NCBI RefSeq assembly: GCF_947491715.1
Contig: NZ_CANLKR010000007.1
Location: forward strand, 62,001 to 126,000
Origin: an uncultured Shewanella sp.
Lineage (GTDB): Bacteria > Pseudomonadota > Gammaproteobacteria > Enterobacterales > Shewanellaceae
Reading direction: 5' to 3'
DNA: 64,000 bases
Positions 8,948 to 18,137 of the stretch are shown here, piece by piece. A program made the position numbers and the translations under genes. The stretch's first letter is position 1; each line of letters opens with the position of its first letter. Below the pieces are notes generated by a model. The model was given only the letters and a program-made list of their open reading frames with translations. It was not told where the DNA came from and did no database searches.

Positions 8948-9271
8948 CTACTCATCCGGCTTTTCAAAGCAGACCATGCCATGACTAGGAAGATTTTTTA
9001 AATGAGCATCTTTAGGGATAGCATCATTTAAGGTGACATCGTCGACTTCATAAATTTTGTTCCAGCCTTGGTACTTCTTTAGATCGGCCTCAATTTGCGC
9101 TTTATCCATATCAGTGAAGTCTACACACGCAATTTGCATAAAACTGGCACCGGAGCCGAGCTTGGGCGCATCTGACTCATGAGGGTCGGATGCACATCCT
9201 GTGAGAGCAAACAACAATAGAGAGACCATAGTTAATATTAAGCGGAAGGGTAACAAGGAGGTTTTTTTCAC
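8948..9271 (-). CDS. Small lipoprotein, unknown function
   Basis: About 107 residues with a lipoprotein signal peptide: basic start, hydrophobic core, lipobox ALTGC. The mature part (ASDPHESDAPKLGSG...) has two further Cys residues (IACVDF and MVCFEK) that could form a disulfide. I chose GTG 9271, which has GGAAA ten bases upstream; a TTG at 9286 would add five residues but lacks a ribosome binding site. It follows the methyltransferase gene by about 20 bp and may be co-transcribed. No family recognised. Confidence 0.7.
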   Translation of the reverse strand: MKKTSLLPFRLILTMVSLLLFALTGCASDPHESDAPKLGSGASFMQIACVDFTDMDKAQIEADLKKYQGWNKIYEVDDVTLNDAIPKDAHLKNLPSHGMVCFEKPDE

Positions 9272-9292
9272 TTTTTTATTTTCCAATGTAAA

Positions 9293-10135
9293 CTATTTTT
9301 CTGCGACAAGATACATTCTGGGGTAAACGACACTTAGCAGCCCTTCCCCATTAGCCATTTTCTCAAATTCTGCACGCATTAACATCCTAAAACGCTGACA
9401 AAAATCTGCAGTGATCAGGCTAGGATCCGCATAATTTAGCGGATTTAAAACACTTAAAAACACATTGGACTCATATTGTGTCATGGTTTCATCCACATCC
9501 AACAAGAGTATTTGATCTTCTGACTCCATAAGCACCACTTTCAATCCTGCAAGTAACAGCTCTCTTGTCCATTGTGTTTCATCACTATAAAAGAAAATAT
9601 CGGCTCGATACTGCCTCATAGCTTGCCGTATCTCACTATGACACAATAGCAATTTATTCAATGCCTTGGCAAAACACGTAGTGAAGTCGGGGCCGTAGGC
9701 CAATTGCGCAATAAAAACGCCCTTAGCCGTTAACGTTGCCGCAATTTTTTCGTAGCAGCTGACGCGATTTTTAATGTAATAAAGGGATGAATTAGCAAAG
9801 ATGACATCTTTTTTATGATGGGTATCCAATCTCTCTATATCTTGTTGCTTAAAAAACAAGTTAGCTTTTTGATGGGTTTTCGATGCTTTTTCAATCATCT
9901 GAGCAGAAATATCCACTCCAATGACCTCAGCATGCGTCATATCGGCAAGTTGACGGGTAAAAGTACCTGGACCGCAACCAAGATCCAATATAGAGGAATT
10001 TGATTTAACCCTTTGTTTTAATAAAGAAAATGTTTTATCGAAAGCACGCCGCTGAGCAATGGCATTTGACTGATAATTTTCGCTACTGGCATTAAAGTTA
10101 TTCATACCACTTTCCACACCTCGTTGAGATTTCAT
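9293..10135 (-). CDS. Class I SAM-dependent methyltransferase (BioC/Tam-like)
   Basis: Soluble methyltransferase of about 280 residues. Motif I SSILDLGCGPGTFTRQL is followed by VIGVDISAQMIEKA (acidic loop binding SAM ribose) and the motif IV region DVIFANSSLYYI, as in the UbiE/BioC/trans-aconitate methyltransferase group. The C-terminal ~120 residues form a lid with no recognised specificity. ATG 10135 has GGGAG eight bases upstream; 10150 and 10105 are alternatives. Substrate unknown. Neighbours on the same strand (APH-fold kinase upstream, lipoprotein downstream) suggest a small operon without indicating a pathway. Confidence 0.75.
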   Translation of the reverse strand: MKSQRGVESGMNNFNASSENYQSNAIAQRRAFDKTFSLLKQRVKSNSSILDLGCGPGTFTRQLADMTHAEVIGVDISAQMIEKASKTHQKANLFFKQQDIERLDTHHKKDVIFANSSLYYIKNRVSCYEKIAATLTAKGVFIAQLAYGPDFTTCFAKALNKLLLCHSEIRQAMRQYRADIFFYSDETQWTRELLLAGLKVVLMESEDQILLLDVDETMTQYESNVFLSVLNPLNYADPSLITADFCQRFRMLMRAEFEKMANGEGLLSVVYPRMYLVAEK

Positions 10136-10176
10136 CCATGCTACTCCCATGAAAGTGGCAAGATCAATCCCTTGGC

Positions 10177-11289
10177 TTATGCCGCGGACAAATAGCGAAT
10201 AAAATGGGCTTCTTGTGTCAGTAAATTTTTATAAAGTGTTAATTGATTAGCCGCCCTTTGTAAATTATGTTCAGCACTTTGAATAGTAAAATAGTGATCG
10301 CCCACTAAATAATCCGCCAAAAAACGCACTCCCAGCATGAAGCACATCAACCTCGCCCCCAACCATAAGCTTTGCTTTTCTGCGGCAGTGATAACTTCAC
10401 CTAACTCAGACAAATACCCCTGACAGAGTGCGGCAAAAATAGGTTCACTGACTTTCAGCTGATTAAGCTCGGTAGAGTCCTCTTCAACGGTGGAGCAAAA
10501 AGTGCGAACCATATCACCGAAATCATATAATAAATAACCCGACATACAGGTATCAAGATCGATAACCGCCAGAGCCGTCATATCCTGTTTATTAAACAAA
10601 AGGTTATTGATTTTTGTATCATTGTGACAAATTCGCTTAGGCAAAGTCGGTAGCGTTTGATGGACCTCTTTAATAAGATCGGTTTGGCTATTGATAAAAT
10701 CAACCCAATGCTGGCAAGCTTGTAACCTATTATGGGGATCCGATTTCACTCTTGCGTTTAACTGTGCTAAACGCATGGCTAAATGATGAAAATCAGGGAT
10801 CACCTCTTGCATTTTTTCAGGATTAATCATCATAAGGTGACGACTAAAATGAGCAAATGCCCGCGCCGCTATTTCGGCCTGCTCAGGTGTCTCTACTTCT
10901 TCAATACAGTGACTACTCTCAATGTACTCCAAGGCTCGCCAAACCCCTTTTTCGCCCAAATCTAACATCAATTGCTGTGATTGAGTGAGCAATGGGCGAG
11001 CCACACTTAATTGGTATTGTGTATGGCTATTTGACTGTACTTGCGCTTTAGTCACTAAGCTTTGGTATACCAAATGGAGATTATCCATGACACTTTTAGG
11101 GCAAGTAAACACATGAGTATTGATCTTTTGCAGTACCATGGCACCTTGAGGCCACTTGACTAGAAATGTTGCATTAATATGACCATTACCTAATGGTGAA
11201 AGCGTTAATGTGTCGCCCAATTCAAGCCACTGAAGGCCAAAATGAGACAACACATGTTGCTTAATAAAATCTGTTAACCTGATATTCAT
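10177..11289 (-). CDS. APH-fold phosphotransferase (NahK-like sugar kinase family)
   Basis: 370 residues of the aminoglycoside phosphotransferase/choline kinase fold. The catalytic loop RICHNDTKINNLLF (HND with the second Asn for Mg2+) is followed by AVIDLDTCMSGYLLYDFGDM, which carries the DFG-equivalent Asp. An N-terminal segment (LGNGHINATFLVK ... MVLQKIN) supplies the nucleotide-binding Lys. The combination HNDTK-NN and the overall length recall bacterial N-acetylhexosamine 1-kinase NahK and relatives rather than antibiotic-resistance enzymes. True substrate is uncertain. The gene lies 9 bp after the DUF805-like gene and is probably translated from the same message. Confidence 0.75.
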   Translation of the reverse strand: MNIRLTDFIKQHVLSHFGLQWLELGDTLTLSPLGNGHINATFLVKWPQGAMVLQKINTHVFTCPKSVMDNLHLVYQSLVTKAQVQSNSHTQYQLSVARPLLTQSQQLMLDLGEKGVWRALEYIESSHCIEEVETPEQAEIAARAFAHFSRHLMMINPEKMQEVIPDFHHLAMRLAQLNARVKSDPHNRLQACQHWVDFINSQTDLIKEVHQTLPTLPKRICHNDTKINNLLFNKQDMTALAVIDLDTCMSGYLLYDFGDMVRTFCSTVEEDSTELNQLKVSEPIFAALCQGYLSELGEVITAAEKQSLWLGARLMCFMLGVRFLADYLVGDHYFTIQSAEHNLQRAANQLTLYKNLLTQEAHFIRYLSAA

Positions 11290-11298
11290 GTTATATCT

Positions 11299-12534
11299 CT
11301 ATAAATAATCCCCAAAGATTGGATTTTTCCCCAATATGGCTAAACTGCCCTTTAAGCTAAACTTATAACCACACAAACTGACACTGCCACGTTTAGCAAT
11401 ATCGGTAATAATCGCGGCATTATCTAATGGAGAGAAGCGCGCTTCAATAGCAGTGTCTTGCTTAATCGACACAGTCAATGGTCGGTACTTATCCCCATTG
11501 TTAAAGGTGAGTTCTGCACAGCTCTTATCCCCTTTAGCTTGCGCTAATGACCACAGTGTTTGTGGATCTTGGACTTCCCCTAACCAGCGCATAATCAAAA
11601 TGTCATTTTCAAAGACTAAGCTAAAACCATCGGGTAATTTAGCTTCATGACGCTCAATGATAGGCTTAGGCAATGATGCGGCTTGTGGCAAACCGCTCGC
11701 CTCATCGCCGTTAAAACCCCACCACGACACTAGCACCATAGCAAACACCAATAAACTAGAACCACAGATCATGACTTTCCTATCGCATCTTTTAATACGC
11801 TCTTTCAGCCACTCTAATTGCGACTTTAATCCATTTGAGTCATCATTTTTAAAAAAGGAAAACACATTAAATTTAAAGCGAGGTGCTTGATTTGAATCAT
11901 TGTATAAATCTTCCTCTGTCGCGCTATCATTGATAGATGAAACCGATTCGGACTCTTCCTGTGTAGAAGCCTGAATATTTTCTTGTAAGATAGCACCAGC
12001 TTGAGTTTCAGACTCACTCGACAACATAGCAAAATCTCTTTGACTGTCTTGAGCTTCACTCAGATCATTGCTCTGTAATGACAGTGTCGGTTCAACGCGC
12101 TTTTTACTTTTATGATGTTGACTCAACTCTGTATTTCCTCTGTTTATTTGAATACCTCTTCCAGCATACCCTTGAGTATACACACGCTTTCTATTCGACT
12201 TTAAGCTTGAAAAATATAGCAGCATACAAACTGCCAAGCTGATAAAAATCAGCAATAAAATAGCATTATCACTACTGACAAGTGTTGCTATAACCCCAAT
12301 AAAGGGTAACAAAGGTAGCCAAATCCAGTGCCCAGGATAATCACTATCACGTAAACGACGCCTATGGGTTAGTAATAAAAAAGGCGTCAACAATGCTCCG
12401 AAAAAAAACAACCACGTTGTTGGTCCCAACAGCAAACTCAATAATAAAATAAGGCAGTAAATTCCCCCTGTAATCACTGCACTTCTTAAACCATTATCGT
12501 AACCTTTCACACACCAAAGAGAGATAAACTGCAT
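11299..12534 (-). CDS. DUF805-like membrane protein with long cytoplasmic linker and C-terminal domain
   Basis: 411 residues. The N-terminal ~115 residues hold about four TM segments with the sequence RRRLRDSDYPGHWIWLPLLPFIG, reminiscent of the DUF805 signature (RRLxD...GxW). A low-complexity acidic Ser/Glu/Gln linker (about 140-215) leads to a fifth TM segment (MICGSSLLVFAMVLVSWWGF, about 255-275). The C-terminal ~130 residues, probably periplasmic, have two Cys (KSCAELTF and VSLCGYKF) and a beta-rich look. Function unknown. It is first in the minus-strand unit and divergent from gmk. Confidence 0.7.
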   Translation of the reverse strand: MQFISLWCVKGYDNGLRSAVITGGIYCLILLLSLLLGPTTWLFFFGALLTPFLLLTHRRRLRDSDYPGHWIWLPLLPFIGVIATLVSSDNAILLLIFISLAVCMLLYFSSLKSNRKRVYTQGYAGRGIQINRGNTELSQHHKSKKRVEPTLSLQSNDLSEAQDSQRDFAMLSSESETQAGAILQENIQASTQEESESVSSINDSATEEDLYNDSNQAPRFKFNVFSFFKNDDSNGLKSQLEWLKERIKRCDRKVMICGSSLLVFAMVLVSWWGFNGDEASGLPQAASLPKPIIERHEAKLPDGFSLVFENDILIMRWLGEVQDPQTLWSLAQAKGDKSCAELTFNNGDKYRPLTVSIKQDTAIEARFSPLDNAAIITDIAKRGSVSLCGYKFSLKGSLAILGKNPIFGDYL

Positions 12535-13157
12535 AATGTTCTTTACTCACTCTAAAATTAGGTTTATTTATTATTATACCCGTGATACTTCAAGATGCCT
12601 GTTTTCAGAGTGCGTAAAAGTGCCTAATTCAAAGCGCTTGATTGCAGAAATGCTTACTGCCTTTTAAAGTCATGAGCGCAGAAGTAGGCACTTCTACACA
12701 CTCCCAATAGGTTGGTTTAAAAGCCTTTTATACTACGTTACTAAACATTGACTTAGAATCACTAGGCTCACTGTTCAAAGCCTTGCCTAAAAGGCTTTTT
12801 ATTCCAACTGAATCCTTCATCTTCAAGTATCACGGGTATAGCTACGGAAGCACAACTTCCGTTATGCGGAAATAAATGAACACAGTACTTCCGGCGGAAA
12901 TAGCCTAGCGAATAAAGCCCTAAAAGTCAGGTGTCATGACTCTTTTTCTCCAGAAATTCATGTTGTTCTGCCCCTCTTTCTTCATCAAGCGATTTAAAGC
13001 ACACTCGATAACAAGTTAGCGACAATTATGATTCAAACTGTTTTTTGTTGTAACAGCAAAAAAACAGTGCCATAAAAGCAGTGGCTATAGCATTCAAACT
13101 CTCACCCATATTATACTGCTCGAATCACCTTCATGTTTTCACTATCAGGTATTCTCA
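12535..13157. other. Intergenic region upstream of gmk
   Basis: This 623-bp gap holds the MITE-like repeat (12575-12840), immediately followed by a small perfect hairpin (ACGGAAG, CACAA loop, CTTCCGT; 12844-12862), then about 300 bp of unassigned A+T-rich sequence that must contain the gmk promoter. I could not pick a convincing -35/-10 pair. Confidence 0.6.
12575..12840 (+). repeat. MITE-like element, copy 1
   Basis: A 266-bp non-coding unit bounded by near-perfect ~23-bp terminal inverted repeats: the left end begins TATACCCGTGATACTT and the right end is CTTCAAGTATCACGGGTATA. The same unit, reversed, occurs at 35893-36174 and a truncated right end at 25489-25528. Internal blocks shared by both full copies include GTTCAAAGCCTTGCCTAAAA and GTGCCTAATTCAA. 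The ends read TA-TACCCG...CGGGTA-TA, compatible with TA target duplication as in IS630/Tc1-type elements. It has no open frame, so it would be mobilised in trans. Confidence 0.85.
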
Positions 13158-13781
13158 ATGACCGCTCGCGGAAATTTATTTATTGTCTCAGCCCCCAGTG
13201 GCGCAGGTAAATCATCGCTTATCTCAGCGCTACTGGAAAATCAGCCAACCGATATGCAGGTCTCTGTCTCTCACACTACACGCCAACCTAGGCAAGGTGA
13301 AGTCGATGGTACACACTATCATTTTGTGACCCCAGATGACTTTAAGTCGCTCATAAAAGAAGGGGCTTTTTTTGAATGGGCAGAGGTCTTTGGCAACTTT
13401 TATGGGACATCTAGGATTACAATAGAAAACACATTAAATCAAGGCATTGATGTATTTTTAGATATTGACTGGCAAGGCGCACAACAAGTGAAGAAAATCA
13501 TGCCTGAGGCTATTGGTGTATTCATCTTGCCACCATCAAAAAGCGAACTCGAACGTCGCTTAACTGGGCGTGGGCAAGATAGTGCTGAGGTCATTAACAG
13601 TCGCATGGCTCAAGCCGTATCGGAAATGTCACATTACAATGAATATGATTATGTCATTATCAATGACAATTTTATTACTGCACAACAGGATTTATTGGCC
13701 ATTATTCACAGCCAAAGACTGACTGCGACTAGCCAAATTCATGCACATAATGGTATGCTTAAAGATCTGTTGGCAGAGTAG
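13158..13781 (+). CDS. gmk: Guanylate kinase
   Basis: ATP-dependent phosphorylation of GMP to GDP in purine nucleotide metabolism. 207 residues, the usual length. P-loop [10 protein letters not shown] at residues 11-20; GMP-binding region [22 protein letters not shown] (about 37-58); lid and adenine-binding region [17 protein letters not shown]. First gene of the gmk-rpoZ-spoT block found in many gammaproteobacteria, which links GTP supply to stringent-response genes. Confidence 0.97.
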   Translation: MTARGNLFIVSAPSGAGKSSLISALLENQPTDMQVSVSHTTRQPRQGEVDGTHYHFVTPDDFKSLIKEGAFFEWAEVFGNFYGTSRITIENTLNQGIDVFLDIDWQGAQQVKKIMPEAIGVFILPPSKSELERRLTGRGQDSAEVINSRMAQAVSEMSHYNEYDYVIINDNFITAQQDLLAIIHSQRLTATSQIHAHNGMLKDLLAE

Positions 13782-13842
13782 CTAGCATAGTGTACAATTC
13801 TGCGTCATTTTTTCGATCGATAACACATTGGAGTTTCATTAC

Positions 13843-14127
13843 ATGGCTCGCGTAACTGTAGAAGACGCCGTAGAACAAATCGGCAACCGTTTTGACATGA
13901 TCCTAGTTGCAGCGCGTCGTGCTCGCCAAATCGCCGTTCAGGGTAAAGACCCTATGGTTGATGAAGAGAACGATAAGCCAACTGTTATTGCTTTACGTGA
14001 AATCGAATTAGGTCTAGTCACAGCAGATACTTTAGATGCTGCTGAACGCCAAACCGTTCGTGAACGTGAAGCGGCTGAAATTGCTGCTGTGGCTGCAATT
14101 GCTGAAGGTCGTAGCCATATCCTATAG
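13843..14127 (+). CDS. rpoZ: RNA polymerase omega subunit
   Basis: Small RNA polymerase subunit that assists folding and assembly of beta-prime and forms part of ppGpp site 1 in E. coli. 94 residues beginning [19 protein letters not shown]; the core [15 protein letters not shown] and [13 protein letters not shown] are highly conserved. The ATG at 13843 is chosen because it matches the family N-terminus and has GGAG about 9 bases upstream; an in-frame ATG at 13828 is spurious. It sits 61 bp after gmk and 13 bp before spoT. Confidence 0.97.
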   Translation: MARVTVEDAVEQIGNRFDMILVAARRARQIAVQGKDPMVDEENDKPTVIALREIELGLVTADTLDAAERQTVREREAAEIAAVAAIAEGRSHIL

Positions 14128-14140
14128 GGAGTAGTGCCAC

Positions 14141-16246
14141 TTGTATCTGTTTGAAGGTCTTAGGGAGTCTGCTTCCGCTTATTTAGAGCAAGAGCAGCTA
14201 GAATTACTCATCAAGGCCTACAAGGTAGCACATGCTGCCCATGAAGGTCAGATGCGCACCAGTGGCGAACCTTATATCACCCATCCGGTTGCGGTCGCCC
14301 GCATACTGGCCGAAATGCGTCTCGATCATGAGACGCTGATGGCTGCTTTGCTGCATGATACCATTGAAGATACCCCTGTTACTCGCGAAGAGCTGGCAGC
14401 GTTATTTGGCGATGCCGTTGCCGAATTAGTCGAAGGGGTCTCTAAACTCGATAAGCTTAAATTTCGCGATAAAAAAGAAGCCCAAGCCGAAAACTTTCGC
14501 AAAATGATGATGGCCATGACGCAAGATATTCGTGTCATTCTCATTAAGCTCGCCGATAGAACCCACAATATGCGCACGTTAGGGGCATTGCGTCCTGATA
14601 AGCGTCGCCGCATCGCCCGTGAAACCTTAGAAATTTACGCCCCCATCGCCAATCGTCTCGGTATACACAATATTAAGACCGAATTGGAAGATTTAGGCTT
14701 TCAAGCCTATTATCCGATGCGCCATCGCGTATTAAAAGAGGTCGTCAAAGCAGCAAGGGGCAATCGAAACGAACTCATTGCCAGCATTGAAGGTGCCATC
14801 GCCACTCGCTTAGAAGACACTGAGCTTATCGGTAAGGTCAAAGGTCGCGAGAAAAACCTCTACTCCATCTACAATAAAATGAAAAACAAAGAGCTACAAT
14901 TCCAAGAAGTAATGGATATTTATGCTTTTCGTATCATTGTAGACTCCATCGATACTTGCTATCGCGTCATGGGCGCCATGCATGGCTTATATAAACCCCG
15001 TCCAGGTCGCTTTAAAGATTATATTGCCATTCCCAAAGCGAACGGCTATCAATCATTACACACCTCGCTTTTTGGTCCTTTAGGTGTGCCTGTCGAAATA
15101 CAAATTCGCACCGAAGACATGGATCAAATGGCCGATAAAGGTGTCGCTGCACATTGGCTTTATAAAAAAGGTGGCTCGCAGGAGCAAGGCACAACCACTC
15201 AGCTGCGTGCGCGTAAGTGGATGCAAAGCTTATTAGAGCTACAACAAAGTGCCAGCACCTCCTTTGAATTTGTTGAAAATGTCAAAACAGAGCTCTTCCC
15301 TGAAGAAATTTATGTCTTCACCCCCGAAGGCCGAATTTTAGAACTCCCCGTTGGGGCGACTGCCGTCGACTTTGCCTATGAAGTGCATACCGATGTGGGC
15401 AATACCTGTGTCGGTGCACGCGTCAACCGTCAGGCTTATCCGTTAAGCCAGCCACTTATTTCAGGGCAAACTGTCGAGATCATTACTGCAAAAGGGGTCA
15501 GACCCAATGCCGCTTGGCTTAATTTTGTAGTCACAGGAAAAGCACGCGCTAAAATTCGTCATTTATTGAAAAATCTCAAAGCCGATGACGCCGTAGTTTT
15601 AGGGAAGCGTTTGCTGAATCATGCATTGGGAGAGCACAGCCTAGATTGCATTCCACAAGAGCAGATTGAGCAAGTACTCACCGATACCAAGCATGAGTCT
15701 TTAGAGGACTTGCTTGCCGATATTGGTTTAGGCAATGCCATGAGTATCGTGATAGCCCAGCGTCTCATTGGCGCCCATATTGAAGACGCGAAAGATAAAG
15801 ACACCCATACTATGTCTATTCGCGGCGCTGAAGGCATGCTTGTCACCTTCGCCAACTGCTGCCGCCCTATTCCAGGTGATGCTGTTATTGCGCATGTGAG
15901 TCCAGGTAAAGGACTCGTCATTCATATGGAGAGTTGCGCTAATATCCGTGGTTATCAAGATGAGCCTAATAAGTATATTGCCGTTGAATGGGATACAGGG
16001 GATGGTGAAGAATACCAAGCTAATCTGCGTATTGAAATTGTGAATCATCAAGGGGCATTAGCCAAAATCACCTCCATTGTGGCCGCAGAAGGGTCGAACA
16101 TTCATAACCTCAGCACTGAAGAACGTGATGGCCGAGTGTTTTTAATTAATTTGCGTGTTTCAGTCAAAGATCGTATTCATTTAGCGAATGTAATGCGCCG
16201 AATTCGGGTGCTACCTGAAGTCTTGCGCACGTCACGAAATCGATAG
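14141..16246 (+). CDS. spoT: Bifunctional (p)ppGpp synthetase/hydrolase SpoT
   Basis: Makes and degrades the alarmone (p)ppGpp. 701 residues. Order: HD hydrolase domain (conserved LLHDTIEDT, HD at 72-73), synthetase domain with RFKD at 290-293 (the RxKD motif of bifunctional enzymes, unlike ExDD of RelA), TGS domain (EIYVFTPEGRILELPVGATA), zinc-finger/helical region with ANCCRPIPGD, and C-terminal ACT domain (LRIEIVNHQGALAKITSIV). Both activities therefore look intact. The start is TTG at 14141, giving MYLFEGL, which aligns with the E. coli N-terminus. Second half of the gmk-rpoZ-spoT operon. Confidence 0.97.
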   Translation: MYLFEGLRESASAYLEQEQLELLIKAYKVAHAAHEGQMRTSGEPYITHPVAVARILAEMRLDHETLMAALLHDTIEDTPVTREELAALFGDAVAELVEGVSKLDKLKFRDKKEAQAENFRKMMMAMTQDIRVILIKLADRTHNMRTLGALRPDKRRRIARETLEIYAPIANRLGIHNIKTELEDLGFQAYYPMRHRVLKEVVKAARGNRNELIASIEGAIATRLEDTELIGKVKGREKNLYSIYNKMKNKELQFQEVMDIYAFRIIVDSIDTCYRVMGAMHGLYKPRPGRFKDYIAIPKANGYQSLHTSLFGPLGVPVEIQIRTEDMDQMADKGVAAHWLYKKGGSQEQGTTTQLRARKWMQSLLELQQSASTSFEFVENVKTELFPEEIYVFTPEGRILELPVGATAVDFAYEVHTDVGNTCVGARVNRQAYPLSQPLISGQTVEIITAKGVRPNAAWLNFVVTGKARAKIRHLLKNLKADDAVVLGKRLLNHALGEHSLDCIPQEQIEQVLTDTKHESLEDLLADIGLGNAMSIVIAQRLIGAHIEDAKDKDTHTMSIRGAEGMLVTFANCCRPIPGDAVIAHVSPGKGLVIHMESCANIRGYQDEPNKYIAVEWDTGDGEEYQANLRIEIVNHQGALAKITSIVAAEGSNIHNLSTEERDGRVFLINLRVSVKDRIHLANVMRRIRVLPEVLRTSRNR

Positions 16247-16267
16247 TCAACCTTTAGAGAGAACGTC

Positions 16268-16651
16268 ATGGCAGAAAAAATCATTATCGCAACTGATAAA
16301 GCCCCTCAAGCAATTGGCACGTATTCTCAAGCTGTCAAAGTGGGCAGTACTGTGTATTTATCAGGACAGATCCCCTTGGTTCCTGACACCATGCAAATGG
16401 TCAGCGAGGAGTTTGCTCCGCAAGTGGTACAGGTTTTTGAAAACTTAACCGCGGTATGCCAAGCCGCTGGTGGTCAACTGAGCGATATTGTCAAACTCAA
16501 TATCTTTTTAACTGACTTAAGTCATTTTGCAACTGTTAACGAAATCATGGGGCAATATTTTAAACAGCCCTTCCCTGCTCGCGCCGCCATTGGTGTGAAG
16601 CAACTGCCAAAAGATTCATTGGTTGAAATGGATGGGATCATGGAGCTTTAA
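16268..16651 (+). CDS. ridA: RidA family enamine/imine deaminase
   Basis: Hydrolyses reactive 2-aminoacrylate-type enamines and imines released by PLP enzymes. 127 residues, trimeric YjgF/YER057c fold. Conserved [15 protein letters not shown], and the catalytic Arg in [20 protein letters not shown]. It lies 21 bp after spoT, an arrangement typical of Shewanella and relatives (recalled, not checked), and is followed by a hairpin terminator. Confidence 0.95.
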   Translation: MAEKIIIATDKAPQAIGTYSQAVKVGSTVYLSGQIPLVPDTMQMVSEEFAPQVVQVFENLTAVCQAAGGQLSDIVKLNIFLTDLSHFATVNEIMGQYFKQPFPARAAIGVKQLPKDSLVEMDGIMEL

Positions 16652-16680
16652 TCTCCGTCCTCTTCAAGTACCATAAAACA

Positions 16681-16701
16681 AGGGCGCTAAGGCGCTCTTT
16701 T
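16681..16701 (+). terminator. Rho-independent terminator after ridA
   Basis: AGGGCGC, loop TAAG, GCGCTCT followed by TTT: a 7-bp stem with one G-U pair and a short T-run, 30 bp past the ridA stop. It should end the gmk-ridA transcript, with read-through into trmH possible. Confidence 0.6.
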
Positions 16702-16746
16702 GCTATCGGCTTTCACTCCACGATAATAAAAATAAGAAATATCATC

Positions 16747-17439
16747 ATGAGCCCAGAACGTTTCACCCGCATTAATACCATGCTCAATAATCGCCAGCCC
16801 GATCTCACCCTTTGCCTCGATAAAGTGCATAAGTGTAATAACATTGCTGCGGTTATTCGTACGGCTGATGCCGTTGGTATTCATGAAATTCATGCAGTTT
16901 GGCCTGACATTGAAATGCGCGTATCTGGTAATACCGCATCGGGCAGCCAGCAGTGGGTCAACACAGTGAAACATCACCATATGAGTGAGGCCGTCAGTAC
17001 TTTTCGCGCAAAAGACATGCAAATTTTAGCCACTAACTTCTCTGAAACAGCAAAAGATTTTCGAGAAATTGATTATACTCGCCCAACGGTGGTGCTATTA
17101 GGGAACGAGCGTGATGGCGTGAGCGAAGAGGGCATTGCCAGCGCCGATCAGCACATTATCATTCCCATGCAAGGCATGGTGCAATCCTTAAATGTCTCCG
17201 TTGCTGCAGCGCTTGTCATGTATGAGGCCCAGCGTCAACGCCAAGCAGCAGGCATGTATGGCGAATGTAAACTCGATGACGAATATTGTCAGATAAAACT
17301 CTTTGAACAAGGCCACCCCATTTACGCCAAAGCCTGCAAACGTAAAAACCTGCCTTATCCCGCCATAGACGATAAAGGGCAAATTGTCGCCAGCGATGAG
17401 TGGTGGCAAGCCATGCGAGCGCCAAGTGCTGAGAGCTAG
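16747..17439 (+). CDS. trmH: tRNA (guanosine(18)-2'-O)-methyltransferase TrmH
   Basis: SPOUT-class enzyme that 2'-O-methylates G18 in the D-loop of tRNAs. 230 residues, aligned with E. coli TrmH throughout: N-terminal MSPERFTRINTMLNNRQPDLT, motif 1 NNIAAVIRTADAVG with the catalytic Arg, motif 2 LLGNERDGV, motif 3 IIIPMQGMVQSLNVSVAAAL (trefoil-knot SAM site), and the C-terminal KRKNLPYP tail. In enteric bacteria trmH is followed by recG; here recG lies about 26 kb away. Confidence 0.96.
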   Translation: MSPERFTRINTMLNNRQPDLTLCLDKVHKCNNIAAVIRTADAVGIHEIHAVWPDIEMRVSGNTASGSQQWVNTVKHHHMSEAVSTFRAKDMQILATNFSETAKDFREIDYTRPTVVLLGNERDGVSEEGIASADQHIIIPMQGMVQSLNVSVAAALVMYEAQRQRQAAGMYGECKLDDEYCQIKLFEQGHPIYAKACKRKNLPYPAIDDKGQIVASDEWWQAMRAPSAES

Positions 17440-17477
17440 GTTTTTTCCATGATGAATCAAAAGACCAGTGAACTTAA

Positions 17478-17514
17478 AGTGACATAATCAATGATTTATT
17501 GGGACTATGTCACT
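17478..17514. repeat. Inverted repeat between convergent genes
   Basis: Perfect 9-bp arms AGTGACATA and TATGTCACT separated by 19 bases, just after trmH and before the stop of the convergent gene. There is no T-run, so a terminator role is only possible. Confidence 0.4.
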
Positions 17515-17529
17515 CTTGCATATTATACC

Positions 17530-17886
17530 CTAAAGTACTCCGATATAGACAGGTGTGGGGCTGGCAGCATAAATCGGTAAGGTGGCACAGCTTCCCTCGC
17601 CTTCATAATAAAAAATGGCTTGTCCTTTGTCTTTTTTAATGGATTGCAGCATGCTGGTCCACATGGCACAAGTAGCGATGGATACACCATTTTTTTCCGT
17701 TTTTAAATTGCAAATATCGGTATAATCTCCCCTGCCCGAATGCCACACATTCACTTTGCCATCTTTATAAACCAATATACGTTCTAAAGAGACAACGCAA
17801 TGAAAAGCTGCAAAACTTGCAGCGCTAAATAACACGCTCAATGCCATACTCATCGTCAATATGGCTGTTTTCATTTTTATCATCAT
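17530..17886 (-). CDS. Small exported protein, unknown function
   Basis: 118 residues with a classical Sec signal peptide (MMIKMKTAILTMSMALSVLFSAASFA, cleavage probably after SFA at 26). The mature ~90 residues contain four Cys (FHCVVS, DICNLK, ATCAMW, GSCATL), suggesting two disulfides in the periplasm or outside the cell. No family recognised. It converges with trmH and diverges from the next exported protein. Confidence 0.7.
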   Translation of the reverse strand: MMIKMKTAILTMSMALSVLFSAASFAAFHCVVSLERILVYKDGKVNVWHSGRGDYTDICNLKTEKNGVSIATCAMWTSMLQSIKKDKGQAIFYYEGEGSCATLPIYAASPTPVYIGVL

Positions 17887-17903
17887 TCAATCAATCCGTT
17901 TTA

Positions 17904-17918
17904 TATACCCGTCATACT
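17904..17918. repeat. Solo remnant of MITE-like terminal repeat
   Basis: TATACCCGTCATACT matches 14 of 15 bases of the left end of the repeat found at 12575 and 35893. No partner end or internal sequence is present nearby, so it is at best a decayed relic and could be chance. Confidence 0.3.
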
Positions 17919-18137
17919 ACTCACTAATGACAACCTAATGCACATGCACTAAGTCTTGGTATTCTATACTAAAATTCTATACTGAAAAAGTAATTAACGA
18001 ATTGAAAATTAATTAAAATTATTCATTATCCAAAAATAACCTTAAGCCATACCAATACTTTTGGCTAGATAAAAAGTGCGATATTTGAAAATTGGCATAT
18101 GCTTAATACAAGATTATTCATACTAAAGGAATGTATT

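Noticed and set aside
5747..10135. The two methyltransferases as the missing ApeB of the polyene cluster
   Set aside because: They lie more than 36 kb from the operon on the other strand with no shared context; no evidence links them.
10177..11289. Aminoglycoside resistance phosphotransferase
   Set aside because: The fold matches, but the HNDTK-NN pattern, length and chromosomal context point to a metabolic kinase.
15619..16051. Two minus-strand frames of ~100 codons opposite spoT
   Set aside because: Shadows of the SpoT C-terminal region.
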